Below are positions 19,187 to 27,728 of a stretch of 64,000 bases of DNA, piece after piece. The stretch's first letter is position 1, and each line of letters starts with the position of its first letter. Made by a program: the position numbers and the translations under genes. The notes beneath the pieces were generated by a model. It was given only the letters and a program-made list of their open reading frames with translations. It was not told the origin of the DNA and searched no databases. The stretch comes from Micromonospora antibiotica (GTDB lineage Bacteria > Actinomycetota > Actinomycetes > Mycobacteriales > Micromonosporaceae). The stretch spans positions 1 to 64,000 of the forward strand of contig NZ_JAGFWR010000026.1 in assembly GCF_017599305.1 (NCBI RefSeq), given 5' to 3'.

Positions 19187-20674
19187 ATGCCCGTGTCCCG
19201 CAGTCGGTCGATCCTCGCGGCGGGAGCCGCCGGGGTGGTGGCGGTGCTGGCCGCCACCCTCATCGGCCTGTCCCCGGCCAGCGCCGCCACCGGTGACGGC
19301 TCCCCCACCGACGCGAACATCGCCTTCGTCGGCCGCTGGGACCGCAGCAACAGCAGCGCGTACGTGCCGAACTGGGCGGGCGCCTACCTCAAGACCGGGT
19401 TCACCGGCACCACGGTCAAGCTGCGGCAGCGCCGCACCATCGACCTCTACTACAGCATCGACGGGGCCGACTTCCGCTACCTGACCAACGTCAGCGGCAC
19501 GGTCAACCTCACCCCGACCCCGCTGCGCGCCGGCAACCACACGCTGGTGGTGTCGTACCGGGTGGTCGCCGGCTCGTACACCGGGGACGCGGTGTTCCAG
19601 GGGCTGACCCTCGACTCGGGGGCGCGGACCCTGCCGGCGGCGGTGCGGCCCCAGCTGATCGAGTTCGTCGGCGACTCCATCACCCTCGGCACCACCTCGT
19701 CGCGCACGGCGCTGACCGCGTACGGGTGGCTGACCGGGGAGCAGCTCGGCACCGAGCACACCCAACTCGGCTACGGCGGAGGCTGCCTCGTCGCCACCGC
19801 CGACGGCTGCGTCAGCGTCGCCAGCCAGTTCCTCCGCACCGGATACTCGGCCACCAGCCCCGCCTGGGACTTCGGCCGCTACCAGGCGGACGCCGTGGTG
19901 ATCAACCTGGGCACCAACGACCGCAGCCACGGGGTGAGCGGCGCGGACTTCCAGAACCAGTACGCCACGTTCATCCGTACCGTGCGGGGGAAGTACCCGC
20001 GCGCGGCGATCTTCGCGCTGCGCACCTTCAGCGGCCGGTACGCCGCCGAGACCGCCGCCGCCGTCAGCACGGTCACCGGGGGCGGCGACCGCAACGTGTT
20101 CTACGTGGACACCACCGGCTGGCTGCCGGCCGACGGGCTGAGCGACTCGGTGCACCCCAACGACGCCGGGCACCGGGCGATCACGGCCCGGCTCGCCCCG
20201 GTCATCGCGGCGAAGCTGACCACCACCCCGACGCCGACCCCCACCACCGCACCGCCCACCACGCCCCCGCCGACCACCGGACCGCCGACCACGCCGCCGC
20301 CGACCACCGCACCGCCCACCACGCCGCCGGTGACCACGCCGCCGGCCGGCGCGACCGGGTGCGCCGTCGGGTATTCGGTGACCGGGCAGTGGCAGGGCGG
20401 GTTCCAGGGCGAGGTGACGATCCGCAACACCGGCACGGCCCCGGTCGACGGCTGGACGCTGCAGTGGAGCTTCGCCGACGGCCAGCGGATCAGCCAGGCG
20501 TGGAACGCGAGCTACACGCAGAGCGGCGGCACCGTCCGTGCGACCAACGCCGGCTGGAACGGTGCGATCGCGGCCGGCGCGACGACGAGCTTCGGTTTCC
20601 TCGCCGACGCCACCGGCGCGAACAGCCGACCCACCGGGTTCGCCCTCAACGGCACCGCCTGCGCGCTGTCCTGA
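19187..20674 (+). CDS. Secreted CE2-like SGNH esterase with C-terminal CBM2
   Basis: The 495-residue protein has a signal peptide (to about ASAATGD), an N-terminal jelly-roll as in carbohydrate esterase family 2 (IAFVGRWDRS to about residue 135), then an SGNH hydrolase domain. The nucleophile Ser is in FVGDSITLG, the oxyanion Asn in LGTNDRS and the DxxH dyad in DSVHPND. A Thr/Pro linker (about 345-390) leads to a CBM2 with GCAVGYSVTGQWQGGF, WTLQWSF and NAGWNG Trp residues for cellulose or xylan binding. The likely role is deacetylation of plant polysaccharides. The ATG at 19187 follows GGAGAGGGAG. Confidence 0.88.
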   Translation: MPVSRSRSILAAGAAGVVAVLAATLIGLSPASAATGDGSPTDANIAFVGRWDRSNSSAYVPNWAGAYLKTGFTGTTVKLRQRRTIDLYYSIDGADFRYLTNVSGTVNLTPTPLRAGNHTLVVSYRVVAGSYTGDAVFQGLTLDSGARTLPAAVRPQLIEFVGDSITLGTTSSRTALTAYGWLTGEQLGTEHTQLGYGGGCLVATADGCVSVASQFLRTGYSATSPAWDFGRYQADAVVINLGTNDRSHGVSGADFQNQYATFIRTVRGKYPRAAIFALRTFSGRYAAETAAAVSTVTGGGDRNVFYVDTTGWLPADGLSDSVHPNDAGHRAITARLAPVIAAKLTTTPTPTPTTAPPTTPPPTTGPPTTPPPTTAPPTTPPVTTPPAGATGCAVGYSVTGQWQGGFQGEVTIRNTGTAPVDGWTLQWSFADGQRISQAWNASYTQSGGTVRATNAGWNGAIAAGATTSFGFLADATGANSRPTGFALNGTACALS

Positions 20675-20679
20675 CCGTG

Positions 20680-20710
20680 GTCGGGCGGCCCCGGTCCGGG
20701 GCCGCCCGAC
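20680..20710. terminator. Shared terminator between the two CBM2 esterases
   Basis: GTCGGGCGGCCCCG pairs with CGGGGCCGCCCGAC across a 3-nt loop, between the converging genes. Confidence 0.8.
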
Positions 20711-20764
20711 CGCACGCCAGCTATTCAGCTCACCACTGCTGAACCGACCCCACCAGGCTCACCG

Positions 20765-22027
20765 TCAGCGCAGGTAGGCCGCGAGGCCCAACTGCTGGTT
20801 GCGCAGGGCGGTGGCCACCACGCCGGCGATCTGCCGGGCCCCGGCCGTCTCGAAGTGGGTGTGGTCGGCGCAGAAGAACGCGCCCACCGCGCCCGAGTTG
20901 TAGTCCCCGTTGTTCGGGCACAGCTTCAGCGTGTTGTAGAGCGTGTAGCTCAGCTTGTGCAGGTCGATGACGGGGACGTTGTTGGCCCGCCCCGCGTCGA
21001 ACGTCTCGGTGAGGAAGCCCCGGTTGCCCACGGCGGTGCTGCCCGAGCAGGTGATCGCGGCGGCCGGGGTGAGGAAGACCGGGTACGCGCCGCGCTGCTG
21101 GGCCGCGCGGGCCATCACGCCGAGCAGTTCCTTGTAGCGGGCCGAGCCGACGTGCCGGTTGCAGGTGGCGCTGCCGTCGTTGATGCCGAACTGGATGAAC
21201 AGGTAGTCGCCGGCCTTCATCCCGCCGTTGGCGTTGAGCATGGCCTGCCAGCGGGTCGAGTAGGTCTGCGGGCTGATCACGCACTCGCCGGCCGAGTTCA
21301 TCGTGGTGGTGACGTTGGGGTCGTACAGCCAGGTCTGGATGCTGCGCCCGCCGACCGCGCTGTTGACCACGGTGGCGTTGCCGTTGAGATACTGGCCGAA
21401 CTGGTTGCCCCAGCCCACCGGGCAGGCCCCGCTGGACGACGGGTTGGCGACCGTGGAGTCCCCGGCCAGCCACACGGTGACCCGCGGCTGCGTCGAGGGC
21501 GTCGGGGTGGGGGTGGGCGTCCGGGTGGGGGGCGGCGTGGGCGTGAGGGTGGGCGTGGGCGTCGCGGTCGGCGGGGTGGACGGCGGTGGGCAGGGCGTCG
21601 CGGTCGGCGTCGCGCCGGTGCACGACACCCCGTTGAGCGCGAACCCGGTGGGGACCGGGTTCGCGGTGGTCCACGCACCGTTGAAGCCGAAGCTGACGCC
21701 GGCACCGGTGCCGATGGCGGCGTTGTAACCGGCGTCCTTCGCGCTGACCGCCGTCCCGCTCTGGGTGACGGTGGCGTTCCACGCCTGGGTGACCTGTTGC
21801 CCGCTGGCGAAGGCCCAGGTGAGCGTCCAACCGGAGACCGGGTCGCCGAGGTTGGTGATGGTCACGTCCGCGCCGAAGCCACCCTGCCACTCGCTGGTGA
21901 CCTTGTAGTCGACCCGGCAGCCGGTCGCCGCCGCGGTGGCGTTCCCGGCCGCGACCGCCACCCCGCCCGCGAGGACCGCCAGCGTGATCGCGCCCAGTCC
22001 GGCGACACGTCGTCGCGCTGCTCTCAT
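20765..22027 (-). CDS. Secreted rhamnogalacturonan acetylesterase-like (CE12) SGNH enzyme with N-terminal CBM2
   Basis: The 420-residue protein has a signal peptide (MRAARRRVAGLGAITLAVLA, cleavage near ATAAAT), a CBM2 (about 35-135, with EWQGGFGADV, WTLTWAF, DAGYNAAIG), a Thr/Pro linker and an SGNH domain of the rhamnogalacturonan acetylesterase type. WLAGDSTVAN holds the nucleophile, FGINDGS the oxyanion Asn and DHTHFE the DxxH dyad. It likely deacetylates pectin or xylan side groups. Domain order is the reverse of its convergent neighbour. The ATG has TAGGAGCAG upstream. Confidence 0.88.
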   Translation of the reverse strand: MRAARRRVAGLGAITLAVLAGGVAVAAGNATAAATGCRVDYKVTSEWQGGFGADVTITNLGDPVSGWTLTWAFASGQQVTQAWNATVTQSGTAVSAKDAGYNAAIGTGAGVSFGFNGAWTTANPVPTGFALNGVSCTGATPTATPCPPPSTPPTATPTPTLTPTPPPTRTPTPTPTPSTQPRVTVWLAGDSTVANPSSSGACPVGWGNQFGQYLNGNATVVNSAVGGRSIQTWLYDPNVTTTMNSAGECVISPQTYSTRWQAMLNANGGMKAGDYLFIQFGINDGSATCNRHVGSARYKELLGVMARAAQQRGAYPVFLTPAAAITCSGSTAVGNRGFLTETFDAGRANNVPVIDLHKLSYTLYNTLKLCPNNGDYNSGAVGAFFCADHTHFETAGARQIAGVVATALRNQQLGLAAYLR

Positions 22028-22133
22028 GATCTGCTCCTAGTCGCCGGTGCCGGGCCGGCGTCGCCCGCCCCCATCTGGACGGCCGCCCGAGCCCCGCGAC
22101 GATGGCCGGACCCCGGGACGAGAGGAGGCAAAA

Positions 22134-22155
22134 ATCGATGTTACTCGATATTAAC
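22134..22155 (-). promoter_or_regulatory. AT-rich candidate operator upstream of the CE12 gene
   Basis: An AT island in GC-rich surroundings reads ATCGATGTTACTCGATATTA, with inverted TCGAT/ATCGA elements about 110 nt before the CE12 start. It resembles operators of LacI/ROK-type regulators seen before actinobacterial plant-polysaccharide genes (inference). Confidence 0.4.
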
Positions 22156-22268
22156 CTGCTCTCCCACCTCCGCCCGGTCGAACCGGCACGCCAGAGGACG
22201 CCGCACCGGGCCGCAGGCGGTCGCGCTCGGTCGCCAGGCACCGCAACCCCCTCGTCTAGGGTGGTGCG

Positions 22269-22436
22269 GTGCTCTACTTCCTGATCGTCATCGCCGTGCT
22301 GCTGCTGGCGTACGCCGCCGTACTGGTCAGCTTCGTCCGGCGCGGACGTAAGATCCCGCCGCAGGCGTACCTGGTGCTGGCGCTGCTCAACGGGCTCATC
22401 CTGGCCGCCGTGCTGGCCTGGGCCATCGCCCGCTGA
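22269..22436 (+). CDS. Small two-TM membrane protein (55 aa)
   Basis: GTG-initiated frame encoding MLYFLIVIAVLLLAYAAVLV, a short basic loop RRGRKIPPQ and a second hydrophobic segment ending AWAIAR. Codons are strongly G/C-ending. TAGGGT (22257-22262) ends 6 nt before the start, without a Shine-Dalgarno. The topology is a helical hairpin. Function is unknown. Confidence 0.7.
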   Translation: MLYFLIVIAVLLLAYAAVLVSFVRRGRKIPPQAYLVLALLNGLILAAVLAWAIAR

Positions 22437-22453
22437 CAATCCGGCCGACACGC

Positions 22454-22501
22454 GGGCCGGGGCCCACCCTGACCGCCGTCGGCCCGGGTGGGCCCCGGCC
22501 C
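22454..22501. terminator. Bidirectional terminator
   Basis: GGGCCGGGGCCCACCC pairs with GGGTGGGCCCCGGCCC across a 16-nt loop, between convergent genes. Confidence 0.75.
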
Positions 22502-22530
22502 ACTGCGTCCCTCACCACCCGAGGGCGGGA

Positions 22531-23034
22531 TCAGTCACCGTTGATCACCACCGGGTCGTCATCGTCGTCGTCGATGTCGTCCTCACCCCAGCTGCGCCGG
22601 ACGAACGGCAGGATCACCCAGAACGTCAGGAACCACAGGCCGGTGACCACGGTGAGCACCACGGCGATGCCGGTGTCGAGCACGAAGTCGGCGATCAGCA
22701 GCACCGCACTCACCATGGCGACCAGCATGAAGGCCAGGCCGCCGGTGGCCATCCGGTGGGCGAACCGGACCAGCTCCGGCTTACGACCCTGGCGGAACAA
22801 CGCCCGGTGGAAGGCGACCGGCGAGATGATCATCGCGGTGGCCGCGGCGGCCGACAGCAGCGCGAGAATGTAGACGTCCCGCTGGAACTCGCTCGTCCGG
22901 GTGAAACCGTTGCTGAACGGCAGGGTCAACAGGAAGGCGAAGAGGATCTGCACGCCGGTCTGGGCGACCCGCAACTCCTGGAGCAGATCGGCGAAGTTGC
23001 GCTGCCAGCGCTGCTTCTCGGATTCCTTCGACAC
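22531..23034 (-). CDS. DUF6328-like four-TM membrane protein
   Basis: The 167-residue protein begins with a charged cytoplasmic stretch (MSKESEKQRWQRNFADLLQELRVAQTG), continues with four hydrophobic segments (LFAFLLTLPF, YILALLSAAAATAMII, GLAFMLVAMVSAVLLIADFVL, VVLTVVTGLWFLTFWVILPF) and ends in an acidic poly-Asp tail (DDIDDDDDD). The ELRVAQTGVQILFAFLL signature matches the actinobacterial DUF6328 group. The GTG at 23034 follows GGAGGTAGCGC. Function is unknown. Confidence 0.8.
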   Translation of the reverse strand: MSKESEKQRWQRNFADLLQELRVAQTGVQILFAFLLTLPFSNGFTRTSEFQRDVYILALLSAAAATAMIISPVAFHRALFRQGRKPELVRFAHRMATGGLAFMLVAMVSAVLLIADFVLDTGIAVVLTVVTGLWFLTFWVILPFVRRSWGEDDIDDDDDDPVVINGD

Positions 23035-23167
23035 GCGCTACCTCCGGATGAGACGGTACGACCGACGGGAGCACCTCCCGTCGGCAGCAACGCCTTTGCC
23101 CGATCCGCAATCGCCCGAAACCGATTCACGATCCCCGATCGGCCCGGTCCCCCGCCGGCAGGGCCGC

Positions 23168-23998
23168 TCAGGCCGCCGGGCGCACCCGGGCCAGGATCGC
23201 CTCGGCCAGCGGCCCCGGCGCTTCGTCGGGAATCCAGTGCGTCACCCCGGCCAGCACCACGAACCGGTAGTCCCCCGTGACGTGCCGGGCACACGCCTGC
23301 GCGGCGGTACGCCCGACGGCCACGTCCCGGTCGCTCCACACGTAGCTGGTCGGCACCGGCACCGGACCGACCGCCTTCAGGTCCCGCCCCGACATCGCCC
23401 GGTACCAGTTCAGCGCCCCGGTCAGCGCGCCCGGCCCGCGCATCGGCTGGGCGTAGCGGGCCACCCGGGCAGAGTCACCGACGCCGGCCAGCAGCCGGCG
23501 CAGGACCACCGCCCGCCCGGCCAGCAGCACCCGCTCCGCCAGGCCCACCCGGCGGAACAACGTCATGTACGCCGAACGCGCCCGCTGCCGACGGTCGGTG
23601 GACAGCGCGTACCCGAAGGCCGCCGGATGGGGCACCGAGACCGCGGTGAGGGTACGCACCCGCTCCGGGTGCCGGGCGGCCAGCGCCCAGGCGACGATCG
23701 CCCCCCAGTCGTGCCCCACCACGTGCGCGGTGTCGACGCCCAGCGCGTCCAGCACCGCCACCGCGTCGGCGACCAGTTCCGGCAGCCGGTAGCCGGCCAC
23801 CTCCGTGGGACGGGCCCCGGGCGAGTAACCCCGCTGGTCGGGGGCGTACGTGCGCAGCCCGGCGGCGTGCAGGGCGGGCACCACCGCGTCCCACTCCCCG
23901 CCGTGCTGGGGGAAGCCGTGCAGCAGCAGCACGACCTCGCCGCCCTCGGGCCCACCGGCCCGTACGTCGAACGTCAGTCCCCGCGCCGCCACCCGCAT
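23168..23998 (-). CDS. Alpha/beta hydrolase, epoxide hydrolase-like
   Basis: This 276-residue cytoplasmic enzyme has the oxyanion motif LLHGFPQHGGEWD, the nucleophile elbow VGHDWGAIVAWALA with Asp as nucleophile (typical of epoxide hydrolases and haloalkane dehalogenases rather than Ser esterases) and the catalytic His in THWIPDEAPG. The cap region carries aromatic residues (LNWYRAM). The ATG at 23998 lacks a Shine-Dalgarno, while TAGGCT (24006-24011) sits 7 nt upstream. It diverges from the TPP riboswitch transcript. The substrate is unknown. Confidence 0.85.
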   Translation of the reverse strand: MRVAARGLTFDVRAGGPEGGEVVLLLHGFPQHGGEWDAVVPALHAAGLRTYAPDQRGYSPGARPTEVAGYRLPELVADAVAVLDALGVDTAHVVGHDWGAIVAWALAARHPERVRTLTAVSVPHPAAFGYALSTDRRQRARSAYMTLFRRVGLAERVLLAGRAVVLRRLLAGVGDSARVARYAQPMRGPGALTGALNWYRAMSGRDLKAVGPVPVPTSYVWSDRDVAVGRTAAQACARHVTGDYRFVVLAGVTHWIPDEAPGPLAEAILARVRPAA

Positions 23999-24115
23999 GA
24001 CCGGCAGCCTACCCAGCGCCCCGGTGTGCGCCCGGGACGTCGAATGCCGGGAACCATGACCTGCTGGGCCGTTGCCGCAGGTCGGTGCTAGCGTCTGCCG
24101 AGACAACTTCACATC

Positions 24116-24202
<87 letters not shown>

Positions 24203-24290
24203 GTCGACCTCCAGCCGCGCCGCCGTCCGGCAGCCGCCGGGCGCGGCGTGCGTCTTCTCCTGGTTCGATCGCTGGACTGGGAGCACCGAC

Positions 24291-24887
24291 ATGCCGCACA
24301 CCACCACCAACAGCAACCGGTGGCGCACGATCGACATCGTGGTCGCCGCCGTGATCGCCGTGGCCTTCGGCGTCATCTTCTGGGCCTGGGGCCTGGTCTG
24401 GAAGGCCGCCGACCCGGCATTCGCCGCCGCACCCGCCAGCCAGGCGGTGATGTACGGCGTGTGGCTGGTCCCGGCGGTCCTCGGCGGCCTGGTGATCCGT
24501 AAGCCGGGGGCGGCCCTGTTCTGCGAGGCCGTCGCCGCCACCGTCTCCGCACTGCTCGGCGCGGAGTGGGGCGGGATCACCATCGTGCAGGGGCTGATCC
24601 AGGGCCTCGGCGCGGAGCTGGCCTTCGCCGCGTTCCGCTACCGGTCGTTCCGGCTGCCGGTGGCGGTGCTGGCCGGGGCGTTGACCGGGCTGAGCGCCGC
24701 CCTGTTCGACTTCTTCGTCTGGAACGCCGAGTACGCCCTGACCAGCTACCGCCTGCCGTACGCGGCGTTGACCGTGCTCAGCGCCGCCGTCGTCGCCGGG
24801 GTCGGCGGTTGGTACCTGACCCGCGCGCTGGCCGAGACCGGAGTGCTGGACCGGTTCCCCGCCGGCCGTGACCGCACCCTGGTCTGA
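24291..24887 (+). CDS. ykoE: ECF transporter S component (YkoE, thiamin/HMP)
   Basis: The 198-residue membrane protein has five or six hydrophobic segments and the YkoE landmarks WRTIDIVVAAVIAVAFGVIFW, GVWLVPAVLGGLVIRKPGAA and ELAFAAFRYRSF. It binds thiamin or its hydroxymethylpyrimidine precursor. The ATG at 24291 is preceded by GGGAGCACCGAC. It is the first gene after the TPP riboswitch, which supports the substrate assignment. YkoD and YkoC follow. Confidence 0.92.
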   Translation: MPHTTTNSNRWRTIDIVVAAVIAVAFGVIFWAWGLVWKAADPAFAAAPASQAVMYGVWLVPAVLGGLVIRKPGAALFCEAVAATVSALLGAEWGGITIVQGLIQGLGAELAFAAFRYRSFRLPVAVLAGALTGLSAALFDFFVWNAEYALTSYRLPYAALTVLSAAVVAGVGGWYLTRALAETGVLDRFPAGRDRTLV

Positions 24888-24920
24888 TCCTCTCCTGACG
24901 ATCGTGGAGGTGCCGGCGAC

Positions 24921-26348
24921 GTGGCGAGTGTGAGGCTGGTCGGCTTCGGCTGGCGGCACGCCGGTCGGCGGGCCTGGGCGGTACGCGGGGTGGACCTGCG
25001 CATCGACCACGGGGAGCGGGTGCTGCTGCTGGGGCCGTCCGGGGCCGGCAAGAGCACCCTGCTGGCCGCGCTGGCCGGGCTGCTGCCGGCGGACTCCGGC
25101 GAGCAGGAGGGCACCGTCGAGATCGACGGCCTCGACCCGGCCAAGGCCCGCGAACGGGTCGGCACCGTCTTCCAGGACCCGCAGTCCCAGCTGGTGATGG
25201 CCCGCTGCGGTGACGACGTCGCGTTCGGCCTGGAGAACCGGGGGGTGCCCGGCGACGAGATCTGGCCCCGGGTGGACGAGGCGCTGCGCCGGGTCGGTTT
25301 CCCCTACCCCCGGGACCGGCCCACCGCGGCGCTGTCCGGCGGCGAGCAGCAGCGGCTCGCCCTGGCCGGGGTGCTGGCGCTGCGGCCCGGCCTGCTGCTG
25401 CTCGACGAGCCGACGGCCAACCTCGACCCGGCCGGGGCGGAGCTGGTGCGCGGCGCGGTGGCCGGCGCGTTGGACCCGGACACCACCCTGGTCCTGGTCG
25501 AACACCGGGTCGCCGACGCCCTGCCCCTGGTCGACCGGGTCGTGGTGCTGACCCCCGGTGGCGGGGTCCGGGCCGACGGGCCACCGGCGACGGTCTTCGC
25601 CGCGCACGGTGCCGCGCTCGCCGCCGAGGGTGTCTGGGTGCCCGGCCACCCCACCGGGTCCCGGCCGGCCACCGGGCCGCCCGCTGCGGGGTTGCTCACC
25701 GCCGACCGGCTCGGCCTGCCACCCCGGCTGGCCCCCACCGACCTGACGGTACGCGCCGGCGAGGCGCTCGCCGTCCTCGGTCCCAACGGGGCCGGCAAGT
25801 CCACCCTGGCGCTGCTGCTCGGTGGGCTGCTCCGCCCCGGCGTCGGTCGACTGACCGGCACCGCCGCCCTGGCCGACGGGGACGCCCGTACGCCCCCGCA
25901 CCGGTGGCGGGCCCCCGCGCTGGCCGGTCGGATCGGTTCGGTCTTCCAGGACCCGGAGCACCAGTTCGTCACCCGCACCGTCCGCGACGAACTGGCCCTC
26001 GGGCCGCGTCGGACCGGCCGCCCGGAGGCCGCCGTGCGGGCCACCGTGGACGGGTTGCTGGACCGGTTGCGGCTGACCCGGCTCGCCGGGGCCAACCCGT
26101 ACACCCTCTCCGGTGGGGAGGCCCGGCGGCTCAGCGTGGCGACCGCCCTGGCCACCGCGCCCCGGCTGCTGATCTGCGACGAACCCACCTTCGGCCAGGA
26201 CCGCCGCACCTGGGGTGAGCTGGTCGACCTCTTCGCCGACCTGCGTGACGCCGGGCACGGCGTGGTCACCGTCACCCACGACCGGGACTTCGTCGCCGCG
26301 CTCGCCGACCGGACGGTCACCCTGCACCCCGCCCGGGAGCAGCCGTGA
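24921..26348 (+). CDS. ykoD: ECF transporter duplicated ATPase (YkoD type)
   Basis: The 475-residue protein is a tandem fusion of two ABC ATPases. The first has Walker A GPSGAGKST, signature LSGGEQQRLALAGVL and Walker B LLLLDEPTANLDP. The second has GPNGAGKST, signature LSGGEARRLSVATAL and LLICDEPTFGQD. Both catalytic sets look intact. It powers the YkoE/YkoC membrane complex. The GTG at 24921 has GTGGAGGTG about 8 nt upstream. The stop overlaps the next reading frame by GTGA. Confidence 0.92.
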   Translation: MASVRLVGFGWRHAGRRAWAVRGVDLRIDHGERVLLLGPSGAGKSTLLAALAGLLPADSGEQEGTVEIDGLDPAKARERVGTVFQDPQSQLVMARCGDDVAFGLENRGVPGDEIWPRVDEALRRVGFPYPRDRPTAALSGGEQQRLALAGVLALRPGLLLLDEPTANLDPAGAELVRGAVAGALDPDTTLVLVEHRVADALPLVDRVVVLTPGGGVRADGPPATVFAAHGAALAAEGVWVPGHPTGSRPATGPPAAGLLTADRLGLPPRLAPTDLTVRAGEALAVLGPNGAGKSTLALLLGGLLRPGVGRLTGTAALADGDARTPPHRWRAPALAGRIGSVFQDPEHQFVTRTVRDELALGPRRTGRPEAAVRATVDGLLDRLRLTRLAGANPYTLSGGEARRLSVATALATAPRLLICDEPTFGQDRRTWGELVDLFADLRDAGHGVVTVTHDRDFVAALADRTVTLHPAREQP

Positions 26349-26521
26349 CCGCCCCGCTCCCCCGCACCGCACCGGCGGCGGCCGTGGGCCACCCGGCCGC
26401 ACCCGACAGGGTCGGCCGAATTCCGCTCGGGGCGACGGTGGGCCGCCCCACTGCGTCCACCCCGCGCGGAGCGACCGTGGGTGGGCCGGTGCCGCAGGCC
26501 GGGCGGCGGAGGCGGTCGTGA
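26345..26521 (+). CDS. Putative 58-residue spacer ORF linking ykoD and ykoC
   Basis: A GTG overlaps the ykoD stop by 4 nt, and this frame's own TGA overlaps the ykoC GTG start by 4 nt. The 58-codon frame between them has G/C-rich third positions (MTAPLPRTAPAAAVGHP... ending GRRRRS) and contains two copies of an ATVG-centred repeat. It has no predicted fold. It could be a real small protein or only a translational bridge that carries ribosomes across an otherwise untranslated gap. Confidence 0.4.
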   Translation: MTAPLPRTAPAAAVGHPAAPDRVGRIPLGATVGRPTASTPRGATVGGPVPQAGRRRRS

Positions 26522-27318
26522 TCGGCCTGGAACCCGTCGCGACGCCCGGTGCGCCGTTGGCCCGGCGTAACCCGGTGGCGAAGCTGGCAGCCGGGCTGAT
26601 CTTCTCGTTCGTGCTGGTGGCCAGCCTCGACCCGGTCGCACCGGCGGTCGCCATCGCCGTCGAGCTGGCGCTGCTGCCGCTGTTCGGCATCCGCTACCGG
26701 GTGCTGGCCCGACGGGCGTGGCCGTTGCTGGCCGGTGCCGTCGGCATCCTGGTCACCCTGCTGCTGTTCGCCGCCGACCGGTCCGGCCCGGTGCTGTGGA
26801 CGGCGGGGCCGCTGCTGGTCACCTCCGGGGTGCTGGTAACCGCGCTCGGGCTGGTGCTGCGGATGCTCGCGGTCGCCCTGCCCGGAGTGATCGTCTTCGC
26901 CACCACCGACCCGACCGACCTGGCCGACGCGCTGGTGCAGAACGCGAAGGCCCCGGCCCGGTTCGCCATCGGCGCGCTGGCCGCGTTCCGGCTGGTGCCG
27001 CTGCTCGGCCAGGAGTGGCAGATGCTCACCATGGCCCGCCGCGCCCGGGGCGTGGACGCCGGCCGCAACCCGCTGGCCCGGCTGCGGCTGTTCGTCGCCA
27101 CGGCGTTCGCCCTGCTGGTGGGCGCGATCCGGCGCGGCACCCGACTGGCGGTGGCGATGGACGCCCGGGGGTTCGACGCCGGCACCCCGCGCACGGTGGC
27201 CCGCCGGCAGGTGTTCCGTCCCGCCGACTGGCTGCTGGTCGCCGGTGCCGCCGCCCTGGCCGGCGGCGCGCTCGCGGTCAGCGTCGCCCTCGGCACCTTC
27301 CGCCCACTGATCGGCTGA
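26518..27318 (+). CDS. ykoC: ECF transporter transmembrane T component (YkoC type)
   Basis: The 266-residue membrane protein has about five to six hydrophobic segments and the two ECF-T coupling motifs with Ala-Arg-Gly cores (MARRARGVDAG and VAMDARGFDAG), which contact the ATPases. The start GTG at 26518 begins MIGLEPVATPGAPLARRNPVAKL. It completes the thiamin-family importer with YkoE and YkoD. Confidence 0.9.
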   Translation: MIGLEPVATPGAPLARRNPVAKLAAGLIFSFVLVASLDPVAPAVAIAVELALLPLFGIRYRVLARRAWPLLAGAVGILVTLLLFAADRSGPVLWTAGPLLVTSGVLVTALGLVLRMLAVALPGVIVFATTDPTDLADALVQNAKAPARFAIGALAAFRLVPLLGQEWQMLTMARRARGVDAGRNPLARLRLFVATAFALLVGAIRRGTRLAVAMDARGFDAGTPRTVARRQVFRPADWLLVAGAAALAGGALAVSVALGTFRPLIG

Positions 27319-27400
27319 CCCGCGCCCCACCGGGCCGTCGCCCCACCACCCCGTCGGCACGCCGACCACCAGGCACACCGGCACACGCCGGCACCACTGT

Positions 27401-27444
27401 GCTGAAACAGCGGTATCCGGAGGTCCGGATACCGCTGTTTCAGC
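27401..27444. terminator. 44-bp perfect palindrome, bidirectional terminator
   Basis: GCTGAAACAGCGGTATCCGG and one more base form a 21-bp arm repeated exactly in reverse across a 2-nt GG loop. It lies between ykoC and a convergent small gene. Its GC content (about 55%) is far below the surroundings, so it may also be a mobile or dispersed palindrome. Confidence 0.75.
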
Positions 27445-27476
27445 CATCTGGTGTGGGACGTCTGCGCCCGGGCGGC

Positions 27477-27728
27477 TCAGCTGCGCCGGAAGGCGTACCG
27501 GCGGCCCTGGCCCTGGGCGGCGGTGGAGCCGGCCCGGACCGACCGGCCCGACCGCGACGGCGGCCGGGGTGGAGTCGACCGGACGAGAGCGTCCGGGTGG
27601 GACGGCGTCACGGCGACCGGGACCGGGTGCGCGGGCGTCACGGTGAGTGCCGCGAGCGCCGCCGGATCCACCTCCACCGGCGACGGTACGACAGGTCGGG
27701 ACTTCTTGGGACTGCGCTTGGCGGGCAT
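27477..27728 (-). CDS. Small basic protein of unknown function (83 aa)
   Basis: The ATG at 27728 has AGGAGG 8 nt upstream. The peptide starts MPAKRSPKKSRPVVPSP and ends QGQGRRYAFRRS, rich in Lys/Arg/Pro/Ser and predicted disordered. The basic ends could bind nucleic acid, but no family was recognised. Confidence 0.55.
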   Translation of the reverse strand: MPAKRSPKKSRPVVPSPVEVDPAALAALTVTPAHPVPVAVTPSHPDALVRSTPPRPPSRSGRSVRAGSTAAQGQGRRYAFRRS

